NCBI GenBank assembly: GCA_963514095.1
Contig: OY741275.1
Location: 5,216,389-5,280,388 of the forward strand
Direction: 5' to 3'
DNA: 64,000 nucleotides
Origin: Eutrigla gurnardus
Taxonomy: Eukaryota; Chordata; Actinopteri; Perciformes; Triglidae
The number at the start of each line of letters is the position of its first letter. Within the stretch, counting starts at the first letter, position 1. The notes below the pieces were generated by a model. That model was not told the DNA's origin, searched no databases, and saw only the letters and a program-made list of their open reading frames with translations. Both the position numbers and the translations under genes were made by a program. Shown here piece after piece: positions 13,324-22,538 of the stretch.

Positions 13324-13647
13324 GTGGGTGACACTCAAAAAATGGATCTCCGTGATTTGATAGTTCTGTCAGCGTATAGGGTAAGAGTCTGGAAGACGTT
13401 CCAATCAGCAATAAGTCGTCATGAAGTACTGTCCCATTTGTATTTCTACCATGTCAAGCCATTGAAGCCTCTCACAGCCATTTACCAGGACGTCATTTCC
13501 CCAGATCAACGCCTACTCAAATGCACCACCTACTGGTGGAAAGAGTGCAACACATTCATAAACGTAAAAAATGCATCAAGGATAAAACATCTTGAACACG
13601 GCAGCCTACATACTTATTATCACACAGGCTCATTTGTAATATCATGA
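13324..13647 (+). other. 107-codon open frame, unrecognised
   Basis: It is an open frame from ATG with a plausible polyadenylation signal (AATAAA near 13687) about 40 bases after the stop. I do not recognise the product and see no signal peptide or membrane helix. It is rich in His, Tyr and Leu. It lies between the transposase remnant and the 631-codon gene. It may be chance or the last exon of a degraded gene. Confidence 0.2.
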
Positions 13648-14142
13648 ACATTTGTAATATGATTGCATTCATGTCAGCACAGACTCAATAAAAATGTGAT
13701 GAATTAGCTCATTAAAATTAAAAAGTGGTCTCTTACAGAAAGTGGACATTTTAATAAAGTGAATGGGGGAGAATCGTATTTAATACATTCTTTGGAAGAG
13801 TTGTCTAATGTTATTCAGAGCCATTTCAAATAAGTCATTCATTTTTTATACATGTTGAAACTACTGTATTGTCTTTGTTACGATACAGCAAAGTAGTATC
13901 TGGTTGTTAATACTCTGTACTGTTCCACAGCCGAGGAGCCGCTGAGCAGGAAGCTCCGCCCCCCATGGTGAAGCTTGGTGGGGGGACCTGGAGGAGCAGA
14001 AGGCTGCTGGCCGCTGACGTATTTCCGAGTGAGCAGCAGAACTTTGAGGTTGATGCGGGATGAGACTGGAAGCCATTGTAGTGAGTGAGGACGGGCTTCT
14101 ATGTTCCTGTTTGCGGACTCTCTTCAGGATCCCGCAGCGCTG

Positions 14143-14307
14143 AGCTGTCTCCCGCGCTCAGATGTCAGGTGTGACGTCACAGCTGTCTTCCGCGCTCAGA
14201 TGTCACGCTCACGTGACATCTGTGACGTCGGTGGAGCTTTGATCTCGACAGCGACGTTCCATCTATCTTTGATCTACCTGTGACGTCATGAAAAAAGGCT
14301 ATAAATA
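14143..14307 (+). promoter_or_regulatory. CRE/E-box/TATA promoter of the 631-codon gene
   Basis: There are two perfect CRE palindromes TGACGTCA (14172-14179 and 14281-14288) and a near-match TGACGTCG (14223-14230). A CACGTG E-box lies at 14210-14215. A 25-base direct repeat agctgtct(c/t)ccgcgctcagatgtca occurs at 14143-14167 and 14181-14205. A strong TATA box follows. This is a compact arrangement expected to respond to CREB/ATF factors. Occupancy is inferred from motifs only. Confidence 0.65.
14300..14307 (+). promoter_or_regulatory. TATA box
   Basis: TATAAATA in the context ggcTATAAATAgg predicts transcription starting near 14330. This leaves a 5'UTR of about 125-135 bases before the ATG codons at 14454 and 14463. 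Confidence 0.7.
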
Positions 14308-14453
14308 GGATGCAATACCAAACAGATTTAGAGTGTTTTCAGTAGAAGACATACAGAGACAGAGCGAGGAAGGAAGAAACTTATCATCGTCACATCAACA
14401 ATCAACAATCCAACACATTTCCATCCACATTCACGTTCAACACAGATTCATAA

Positions 14454-16349
14454 ATGTCTGCAATGGCGGAGCAACCAGATATCTCACACACCATTCGTCC
14501 ACTGATCAAAGGCTTCTTTGAAACGCTGACACATGGACAGTACACAGTGCTGAAATCTGGTAATCCAGATGACAACACCAAACTCCTGCTGGCAGAGCTG
14601 CTGCTGGACATCGTGAGAACGGTGTCATCACTGTTCCTGTCAGCGATGACGAGCATGAATGCAAGCGAGACCGGGAAAGGGATTCATGCTCCACAGGGTG
14701 GGAATGTCAGTCCGACCGAGGAAGACATCAAGGCCAACCTGTGCAACAAAGTCACACAGACATTCAAAGATGTCATGGATGTTGGTGAGGAACTCAGTTG
14801 TGCCAGCGGTCAGAGCTTGGAAGACTTGATTGGGAAAGATGTCGCAGTCAGCGTCAAAACTGCCCTGTCAGAGAATCAAAGCTCTGAATTCATCCTGCAC
14901 AACACTCCACCTCGCCGACTCAACAAAATGGTCAGTCACGCCGCCACGATGATAAAGGCTTTCATGAAGAAAATGAAAAGCTCGTTGACACCACGACCAC
15001 GTAGGAAGGGTCCAGGTCTGAGTGTCACCAAGTCACAAGACATCCTTCCATCACTTGCAACTGACTCTGAAGAGGATCAGTCCTCTCTGTCATCACAGGA
15101 ATCCCCGCGGGACAAAATTGAGACCGAGATGAGGGATTTCATGCAGCCTCTCTTGGATAACTTGCCAGAGTCTGACTATGAGGCGATGGAATCAGAATGT
15201 TCTCTGCAGATTTCAATCGTTGCAGGACAAATTGCTGAAGAACTGAAGAGTTTGGAGTCGTCAGAAGATGAAAGTCTAGCATCAAGAGCTACAAGTCCAA
15301 CATCAGGATCTGCAAGTCCAACATCAAGAGCTACAAGTCCAACATCAAGACCTGCAAGTCCAGCATCCCAACAGAACAGGGAAGTTTCCACGCAGGAAAT
15401 CCAGAAGAAAATCAAGAAGTGTTCTGCAAACCTCTTTGCCAAGGTGATGCTCGCTCGGATGCTGGCACAACTGAGGAACGCGTTCCTGTGCTGTACACCA
15501 CGCAAACAGTCAAGCAAGTCATCAGACATAACTGAGGTCGTCAGCCAGTTTGTGGAAGAGACTGCTGAGGGAGCCCAGGCTGTAAATGTGCTCTGTGAGA
15601 TGCCAAACCGCATGAACGCTCAAGCAGGTAGAACCCTGGTAATCACACAAGCAATGAGTGATTTCCTCTATTATCACTTGAGACCCAGACGGGCATCCGG
15701 CACCCTCGCAACACCAAGGAACCAGCGAAATACCCAACAGTACCATGAGATCCACAACAGAGTGCTGACTTTCCTGGGAGTCATGGCGTACTATTTAAGC
15801 ACTCAGGTCAACACACACGTTGACAACATGGTGTTGGCTATAATGGGCCCTGCAACAACGGCACCGCAGGCTATCATGGGCCCTGCAACCAAGTCACCAG
15901 AGGTCACCAAGGTCAGGAAAGCTTCGCCAACTCCTGCCGAACATCAGCAGGATGCTGCAGCGCAGCGGAGAAGGGAGTGTGCTGTGGAGATAATCGTGCA
16001 GACGCTGGTTTCGCACATTTACCTGAAAGCAAATGTGCTCATCGCCCCAAAACAAATCGAGGACATCATCAAGCGCCTGACCGAAAGAACATTGCTCGAA
16101 GTCGAGGGTGTCGATTTTGATATTAACGGAAAGATTTTCAAAAATCTCACGTCGCTTGTCCAGGATCTGGGCAGTGACAGGGCCATGTTGCTGCTTGACT
16201 TGACATCAGGTGACCCAGCACTTGAAGAACGCTTCGCCTGCCTCGTCAAACATCACCTGACGCAGAAAAAGCGTAACGCCGTCTGCAGGTTCTTCCTGTC
16301 AGTCGGCAAAGCTTGCCGCAGGTGCTTCAGATCGGTTTCACCGGTCTAA
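14454..16349 (+). CDS. intronless 631-codon gene, unknown function, inside the Harbinger segment
   Basis: This is the longest open frame in the window, uninterrupted and intronless. I do not recognise a named domain. It looks like a soluble, mostly helical protein without signal peptide. It has helical N-terminal (about residues 10-65) and middle (about 222-275) segments. A Ser/Pro/Thr repeat tract follows (about 276-304, repeating SRATSPTS/ASPTS). A basic Cys-containing motif FLCCTPRK lies near residue 344. The C-terminal helical domain (about 510-605) ends in a basic, Cys-bearing tail (CRFFLSVGKACRRCFRSV). Several long helices (for example KLLLAELLLDIVRTVSSLFL and AVEIIVQTLVSHIYLKANVL) are amphipathic rather than transmembrane. 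The second ATG (14463, residue 4) has the better initiation context (G at -3 and +4) than the first. No AATAAA follows on this strand for about 480 bases. The intact frame beside dead transposition genes suggests recent arrival or selection. It may belong to a lineage-specific multicopy fish family, which is inference. Confidence 0.7.
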   Translation: MSAMAEQPDISHTIRPLIKGFFETLTHGQYTVLKSGNPDDNTKLLLAELLLDIVRTVSSLFLSAMTSMNASETGKGIHAPQGGNVSPTEEDIKANLCNKVTQTFKDVMDVGEELSCASGQSLEDLIGKDVAVSVKTALSENQSSEFILHNTPPRRLNKMVSHAATMIKAFMKKMKSSLTPRPRRKGPGLSVTKSQDILPSLATDSEEDQSSLSSQESPRDKIETEMRDFMQPLLDNLPESDYEAMESECSLQISIVAGQIAEELKSLESSEDESLASRATSPTSGSASPTSRATSPTSRPASPASQQNREVSTQEIQKKIKKCSANLFAKVMLARMLAQLRNAFLCCTPRKQSSKSSDITEVVSQFVEETAEGAQAVNVLCEMPNRMNAQAGRTLVITQAMSDFLYYHLRPRRASGTLATPRNQRNTQQYHEIHNRVLTFLGVMAYYLSTQVNTHVDNMVLAIMGPATTAPQAIMGPATKSPEVTKVRKASPTPAEHQQDAAAQRRRECAVEIIVQTLVSHIYLKANVLIAPKQIEDIIKRLTERTLLEVEGVDFDINGKIFKNLTSLVQDLGSDRAMLLLDLTSGDPALEERFACLVKHHLTQKKRNAVCRFFLSVGKACRRCFRSVSPV

Positions 16350-16372
16350 ACGCACGACAAACAAAAAGGAAA

Positions 16373-16817
16373 GGGTTTTCGCCGGGCGCTCCGGTTTGTC
16401 CCACATATAGTGAATGAAAAAAAAAGGTAGAAGGTGAGGGTTCAAGTGCTGGACCCGAGGCTTTCTGAGCTTTATTTGTCGGCTTCTCTGGTAGCAGTTT
16501 TGGGTTTTCTCCGGGCGCTCCGGTTTGTCCCACATTTAGTGAACGAAAAAAAACATACAGGTAGAAGGTGAGGATTCAAGTGCTGGACCCGAGGCTTTCT
16601 GAGCTTTATTTGTCGGCTAATCTGGTAGCAGTTTTGGGTTTTCGCCGGGCGCTCCGGTTTGTCCCACATTTACTGAATGAAAAAAAACCATACAGGTAGA
16701 AAGGTGAGGATTCAAGTGCTGGACCCGAGGCTTTCTGAGCTTTATTTGTCGGCTAATCTGGTAGCAGTTTTGGGTTTTCGCCGGGCGCTCCGGTTTTCCC
16801 ACATTTAGTGAATGAAA
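16373..16817. repeat. tandem array, about 129-136 bp units, after the 631-codon gene
   Basis: The block gggttttc(g/t)ccgggcgctc recurs at 16373, 16502, 16636 and 16772. Each is followed by cccacat(t/a)tagtgaatg, an A-run, ggtgaggattcaagtgctgg and gctttatttgtcggc. There are three full units and a partial fourth. The array starts only 24 bases after the stop codon, so a transcript of the gene would contain it. Open frames through it on the minus strand are by-products of the repetition. Confidence 0.9.
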
Positions 16818-16827
16818 AAAAGGGTGG

Positions 16828-18296
16828 CAATGCTAACCCATTGGGGCAACTTGTATCTGCTTTCCTGGGCCTCAGAAAACAATTCCAAGACCTATGCAAC
16901 ACAGGTTGGGTCCATACCAGACACCACGGTGCTCGTTTAGCTCAAATAGTGTGGCAAAACGACATAAATATGTGTGTTTTTGCATGGAGTTACTCACCTC
17001 AAATCACCCCGTAGACATTAGCAATAGTCGAGTGCCTGTCGTCCCTCCCAGTCACCGCAGAAACGAAAACGTTTTCCTTGTAGTTTTGATTTTGTATCCA
17101 TAAAGAAAAGATCAAGCAGTGCAGTCGTCATGTCCGTCATAAATCCATGAAGCCGCTATGTCCATATGTATGACTATGTTACAACATAGCAATGATAGCT
17201 TCAGCTAGTAACGTGCCGGGCGCTTGTCCATCCCAGTCACCGCAGAAACGAAAACGTTTTCCTTGTAGTTTTGATTTTGTATCCATAAAGAAACGATTGA
17301 GCAGTGCAGTTGTCATGTCCGTAATAAATCCATGAAGCTGTTATGTATGACTATGTTACAACATAGCAACGACTGCTTACAGCTAAACAGTAGCCGGGAG
17401 CCAAAACAATGCAAGTCTCGCGCAACTTCCTGTCTGCCGTCCTCACTCTGGAGCTGTTTTCAAGCCAGTACAGTGACAAATCTTGGACAGTCGCGCGAGG
17501 GTCACTCCCACTCGTGCTGTCAACACAACTAGCCTACTGAGACTGCGCGAGATTTGTTGTCGTTGTAGCAGCTTCAACTGTCACAAAGGCTAAGCAATCT
17601 TACTATGTAGGCTAGCGCTAGTTACACTGACAAACTTCTTTCCATCGAGCAGTGCCGTCATGTCCATATGATACTGTATTGGCTTAAAAACGCTCCAGAG
17701 TGAGGACGTCGGGAGACGGGAACTTGTGCGAGACTTTTGGCTCCCGGCTACTGTTTAGCTGTAAGCAGTCGTTGCTATTTTGTAACATAGTCATACATAT
17801 GGACATAACGGCTTCATGGATTTATTACGGACATGACGACTGCACTGCTCGGTCGTTTCTTTATGGATACAAAATCTACGAGGAAAACGTTTTCGTTTCT
17901 GCGGTGAGTGGGACGGACGAGCGCCCGGCACGTTACTAGCTGAAGCTATCGTTGCTATGTTGTAACATAGTCATACATATGGACATAACAGCTTCATGGA
18001 TTTATGACGGACATGACGACTGCATTGCTCGATCGTTTCTTTATGGATACAAAATCAAAACTACAAGGAAAACGTTTTCGTTTCTGCGGTGACTGGGAGG
18101 GACGACAGGCGCTCGGCTATCTACTGCTAATGTCTATGGAGTGATTTGAGGTGAGTAACTCCATGCAAAAACACACATATTTATGTCGTTTTGCAACACT
18201 ATTTGAGCTAAACGAGCGCCGTGGTGTCTCGTACGGACCCAACCTGTGTTGCATAGGTCTTGTAATTGTTTTCTGAGGCCCAATGGGTTAGCATTG
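16828..18296. mobile_element. 1.47-kb foldback (long inverted repeat) element
   Basis: Arms 16828-17453 and 17693-18296 are reverse complements over about 600 bp with a loop of about 240 bp. Outer tips are CAATGCTAACCCATTGGG and CCCAATGGGTTAGCATTG. Inner arm ends are cctcactctggag and ctccagagtgagg. The left arm holds a 20-base-scale insertion near 16852. Each arm contains an internal direct repeat (cagtcaccgcagaaacgaaa followed by acgttttccttgtagttttg at about 17050 and 17230). No coding sequence is seen. The structure resembles foldback-type non-autonomous DNA transposons. I find no target-site duplication. Confidence 0.75.
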
Positions 18297-18438
18297 GAGC
18301 GAGTCTGGAAGGCTGCCAGGCAGGTACAGATCTCGGGCTAGGCAACGTCAATTTTTGTCGTTTTTTTGCTTCTAATAAGTCGGGATGACCCTGAGGACAA
18401 CGGAAATGGGGTCAAAAATGACCGGATTTCTCCTTTAA

Positions 18439-18490
18439 GTAACCCCTCGGGAAATTGTAGCTGCAGTTGCTTTATAAGCGAAAGAGTAGA
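18439..18490 (-). repeat. LINE-tail-like fragment, inverted partner of 21960-22020
   Basis: Read on the minus strand it contains gcaactgcagctacaatttc and ccgaggggttact. The plus strand at 21966-22005 contains gcaactgcagctgtataact and tcccgaggggttact. Both resemble the 3' end shared by fish Rex1-type LINE tails (cccgagggg..taa..aaagtattctgattctga). Confidence 0.45.
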
Positions 18491-18600
18491 AAGACTATAA
18501 TAATCTCTTTTACTGTCGTTATTATGATTATTTTTAATATTATCAACAACATGAGATGTTTGTGATTTAACAGAACAGATTTAACTTTATTTGCAACATC

Positions 18601-20012
18601 GCGTGGCAGTCGGGGACAGTGCCTCTGGACTGGCAGACCGGGGTGGTGGTCCCTCTATTCAAAAAGGGGGACCGGAGGGTGTGTTCCAACTATCGGGGGA
18701 TCACACTTCTCAGCCTCCCCGGGAAAGTCTATTCCAGGGTACTGGAGAGGAGAATTCGGCCGATAGTCAAACCTCGGATTCAGGAGGAACAATGCGGTTT
18801 TCATCCTGGCCGTGGCACACTGGACCAGCTCTATACCCTCCGCAGGGTGCTCGAGGGTTCATGGGAGTTTGCCCAACCAGTCCACATGTGTTTTGTGGAT
18901 TTGGAGAAGGCATTCGACCGTGTCCTTCGTGGCATTCTGTGGGAGGTACTTCGGGAGTACGGGGTCGGGGGCCCTCTGCTAAGGGCTGTTCGGTCCCTGT
19001 ATGACCGGAGCAGGAGCTTGGTTCGCATTGCCGGCAGTAAGTCAGACCTGTTCCAGGTGCATGTTGGACTCCGGCAGGGCTGCCCTTTGTCACCGGTTCT
19101 GTTCATTATTTTTATGGACAGGATTTCTAGGCGCAGCCGTGGGCCGGAGGGGATCTGGTTCGGGAGCCACTGGATTTCATCCCTGCTCTTTTGCGGACGA
19201 TGTGGTCTTGTTGGCTCCTTCGAGCCAGGACCTCCAGCATGTCCTGGGGCGATTTGCAGCCGAGTGTGAAGCAGCCGGGATGAGGATTAGCACCTCCAAA
19301 TCTGAGGCCATGGTTCTCGACCGGAAAAAGGTGGCTTGCTCCCTCCAGGTCGGGGGGGAGTTCCTGCCTCAAGTGGAGGAGTTTAAGTATCTTGGGGTCT
19401 TGTTCACGAGTGAGGGAAGGATGGAACGTGAGATTGACAGGCGGATCGGTGCAGCGGCTGCAGTAATGCGGTCGTTGTATCGGTCCGTCGTGGTAAAGAC
19501 AGAGCTGAGCCGAAAGGCGAAGCTCTCGATTTACCGGTCAATCTACGTTCCTACCCTCACCTATGGTCATGAACTTTGGGTCGTGACCCAAAGAATAAGA
19601 TCCCGGATACAAGCGGCCGAAATGAGCTTCCTCCGCAGGGTGGCGGGGCGCTCCCTTAGAGATAGGGTGAGGAGCTCCGTCACATGGGAGGAGCTCGGAG
19701 TAGAGGCGCTGCTCCTCCACATCGAGAGGAGCCAGTTGAGCTGGCTCGGGCATCTGTATCGGATGCCCCCTGGACGCCTCCCTCGGGAGGTGTTCCAGGC
19801 ATGCCCCACCGGGAGGAGACCCCGAGGAAGACCCAGGACACGCTGGAGTGACTATGTCACCCGGCTGGCCTGGGAACGCCTTGGGGTCCTCCTGGAGGAG
19901 CTAGGGCAAGTGTCCGGGGAGAGGGAAGTCTGGGCGTCCCTGCTCAGGCAGCTGCCCCCGCGACCCGGTCCCGGATAAGCGGAAGAAAATGGATGGATGG
20001 ATGGATGGATGG
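18601..20012 (+). mobile_element. RTE-clade LINE, 5'-truncated, with ATGG tail
   Basis: Reverse transcriptase of an RTE-type (Rex3/Expander-like) LINE from the N-terminal palm to the C-terminus. It carries VPLFKKGDRRVCSNYRGI, motif A FVDLEKAFDRV, QGCPLSPVLFIIFMDRISRR, the catalytic FADDVV, then the C-terminal GHLYRMPPGRLPREVFQACP region and stop at 19976-19978. A single extra T in the run at 19189-19192 shifts the frame exactly at the FADD motif, so the first frame (18619-19269) is lost there and the rest is read in frame 2. The endonuclease and 5' part are missing. A very short 3'UTR ends in (ATGG)5 tandem units. Flanks attTGCAACATC and aatTGCACATC may be a mutated target duplication. Confidence 0.9.
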
Positions 20013-20297
20013 AATTGCACATCCTGAGACTTCAGCCCACGATCTAGCGTTAAATATTAGACTCACACAGGCGAGCCAGTGTCAGGCCTGCGCAGAATCG
20101 ATCGCCGCACAATGCATGCCGGTTAGTTTTGTGTCCGACTCGCTCCGACGTCATGCACACTTGGGCAACAATAATCTCACCAGATCAAGACGGCCGCAGT
20201 TTTTAGAGCCAGGCGCCGCAGTTGCTCAACCGACTGCAAGCCCCTGAGCACTTTTATGTAAAAAATTTTCGTGAGTTGGTGTGCAATATGCCACAGG

Positions 20298-20385
20298 GTG
20301 ATGAGAGGCACTTCAGGTCAAAAATAAAAGTGGAAGGTAACCTTTGATAAGGCATTACCTATTGATTGAAGTGCCTCTACATCAC
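20298..20385. repeat. imperfect inverted repeat (stem)
   Basis: gtgatgagaggcacttca at 20298-20315 pairs with tgaagtgcctctacatcac at 20367-20385 with one bulged base. Weaker complementarity continues outward to about 20270 and 20430. The function is unknown, possibly the remnant of a small inverted-repeat element. Confidence 0.45.
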
Positions 20386-20668
20386 CAAGACTCCTGCTGT
20401 GCCTCCACGTGGCAGCTCACGGTAACTGACTTTAAAAAATTAAAGTCGACACACTTTAGAAAGTCCCACCAAAATGTAAGATGTATATACACAGAGAAAG
20501 TACTTACCGAGTAGTATATAGGTAGTAATTTTGGCCTCTCCTGTTGCTCGAGATGCCCTTTGCCCTTTGTAGGTGGTCAGCATGTTTACCTTTATTGTGT
20601 TCAGCAGATTTCAGACATTTAATTTTTTCACTTTTACTTGAGTAAAGAAGTCGAAACAGAACCACCTG

Positions 20669-20935
20669 CTAACTAAATCTCATAATAATAAGAATGATAA
20701 TAAGAAAACACACACAAAAATATTTTTGAACATTTGTGACGCCACCAAAGCAATCAGCATGCAACAGGCAATTGTCGTGCAAATCTTTGCTGCTAATGCC
20801 GTCCTTTTTTTTTTTGCCAGTGGATTTTCCGACCCATGGAGTGGCAGTTGAGGGACCAGGCTGCGGCTCGTCGATGCTGCATGGTCCCACAGGTGCACTC
20901 CCCACCCCCGAACGGTCAAATATGTCATCCATTAG
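20669..20935 (-). pseudogene. exon-like remnant of a probable transposon-encoded protein
   Basis: On the minus strand an acceptor-like tcattgtacag is followed by an open frame reading LMDDIFDRSGVGSAPVGPCS, then IDEPQPGPSTATPWVGKSTG and a lysine run. The Asp/Pro-rich composition with a basic end looks like the linker of a transposon accessory protein (Myb or MADF type), but I cannot name the family. No adjoining exon was found. Confidence 0.3.
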
Positions 20936-21580
20936 CTGTACAATGACAATAACAGAATTCAGTGAGAGATTACAGGAGTGCCATCTTCACACATGCTGTG
21001 ACAAATTCCTCTCTTCAGTGTTGCAACTATGAGGCACAGATAGCTTAAGTGTGGTACCAAATTTGTACTCTGAAAACTCTCGTCGTCTTTGTCAGTTGTG
21101 GAAGCAGCATTTATATGACAAAAAAAGAAATTTAATTTAATTGCCTCCTCACTCACCTGAAGTGTTTGTCAGTGATTTTGCATCATAGTCACTTTGTATG
21201 TAGTTACTACATACAAACTTTGTATGTAGTTTGTATGTAGTAGTTGAGATTATTTTCTTTTCATTTTTATATTAAAGGCAATTATTTAATTTAAAAAAAT
21301 ACAGCACATGTTCAGGCATTCAAAATGTTATTTTAGTAAAAGTATTGAAGAACTATCAACAAAAATGTACGTTAAGTATCAAAAGTGAAAATACTCATTA
21401 TGCAACCTTGTTATTATTAACATTGTTATTATTATATTATTATTATTATTGTGTCTTCATGCATTCATAAGAAGCATTTAAAATGTCTTATTAATATGAT
21501 GTGAGATTCAGTTAGTCTGCAAAAAAAAAGTCATTCCAGATGTACTTCATAGAAATACTTTTTACTTTATACTTGGAGTA

Positions 21581-21581
21581 C

Positions 21582-21628
<47 letters not shown>
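21581..21628. repeat. AT then TG microsatellite
   Basis: An (AT)n run is followed directly by a (GT)n run. Confidence 0.95.
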
Positions 21629-21632
<4 letters not shown>

Positions 21633-21824
21633 ATGGATTTTTCTAAATAAATGAAAATATGTGCCATAAACATTGCAAGTCCATAGGAAACGCCTGGCTC
21701 TCACCTCATCTACGAGCTGATTGGCTCTTAGTTTTGACAACAAACACCAAGTTTAGTAGAAAATGCACATCTCCTGTGTGATTCTAATATTTAACAAATT
21801 CTGTTAACAAACATCTCATGTGGT

Positions 21825-21826
21825 TG

Positions 21827-21875
<49 letters not shown>
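21825..21875. repeat. AAT microsatellite
   Basis: About 16 TAA/AAT trinucleotide units, ending a few bases before a 34-bp perfect palindrome (21881-21914). Confidence 0.95.
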
Positions 21876-21876
<1 letters not shown>

Positions 21877-22509
21877 CATTAAATAATGCCAATAAATATT
21901 TATTGGCATTATTTTATACTTTATATTTTTATACTTATTTGAGTATTTCTTCTCTTTCTCTTATGTAGCAACTGCAGCTGTATAACTTCCCGAGGGGTTA
22001 CTAAAGTATTCTGATTCTGATCAGAATATGATCTATATATCACAGATATTTATGAACAAATATAAATAAATGTGAACGTTGTCGCAAACTACAGATAACC
22101 TACAGATCGCGTCTAACAGGATGTACCTTTTTCTATGACTTCCTGTCAAAGGCCGACTAATAAACTGATTGGGCAGACTTTTATCAGAAATATATGAGAA
22201 TTAAATATTGATGAGTTTCAAAACCTGATGGATTTATTTTACATTTTAGTGTGCCATACGCTTATTAGGAGCATTTTAAGATTACTATTTGAACAATTAA
22301 ACTTGACTTCTTCCTTTCTTTAAATAGCTTAATATAGTTCTTCTCACGTTTACTGCTGATTCCCTTCCAGTCTCCAGAATGTGCGTACCGGTACGCATGC
22401 CTCAGAGTTTGCTTACGGGTACGCACACTTTCCCGTCAAGTTTGGTTTTTATAGATCACAACATTTGCGTGGAAAGTGGCGTACGGAAGTTTTCAGCCCC
22501 GTTTTGTGC

Positions 22510-22535
22510 GTACGCAAGCTTTATAAATGAGGCCC
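22510..22535 (-). repeat. right terminal inverted repeat
   Basis: Read on the minus strand it is GGGCCTCATTTATAAAGCTT followed by gcgta. The adjoining 150 bases hold several gtacgc/gcgtac subterminal motifs, as does the left end. Confidence 0.75.
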
Positions 22536-22538
22536 CAG

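Larger units (their letters stand above)
20012..22330. other. degraded sequence inside the 10.6-kb segment
   Basis: Apart from the stem at 20298-20385, the exon-like remnant, microsatellites (21581-21628, 21825-21875) and the LINE-tail-like piece near 21960-22020, I see no gene. The region is AT-rich in its second half. Confidence 0.5.
11928..22535. mobile_element. 10.6-kb TIR-bounded PIF/Harbinger segment with internal gene
   Basis: The left end reads GGCCCTCATTTATAAA and then aactgtgcgta. The reverse complement of the right end reads GGGCCTCATTTATAAA and then gcttgcgta. CAG flanks both sides (11925-11927 and 22536-22538), a 3-bp duplication as expected for PIF/Harbinger. The interior includes decayed Myb-like (12181-12855) and transposase (12880-13074) frames typical of this superfamily, then about 9 kb that does not belong to a standard element: an intact 631-codon gene, tandem repeats, a foldback, a LINE fragment and degraded sequence. 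The outer flanks align to an uninterrupted paralogous site at 42393-42480. What cannot be told here is which interior parts moved with the element and which inserted later. Confidence 0.7.

Noticed and set aside
16327..16802. Several 61-68-codon minus-strand frames reading MWDKPERPAKTQNCYQ-like sequence
   Set aside because: They are translations of the tandem repeat array, repeated because the DNA is repeated.
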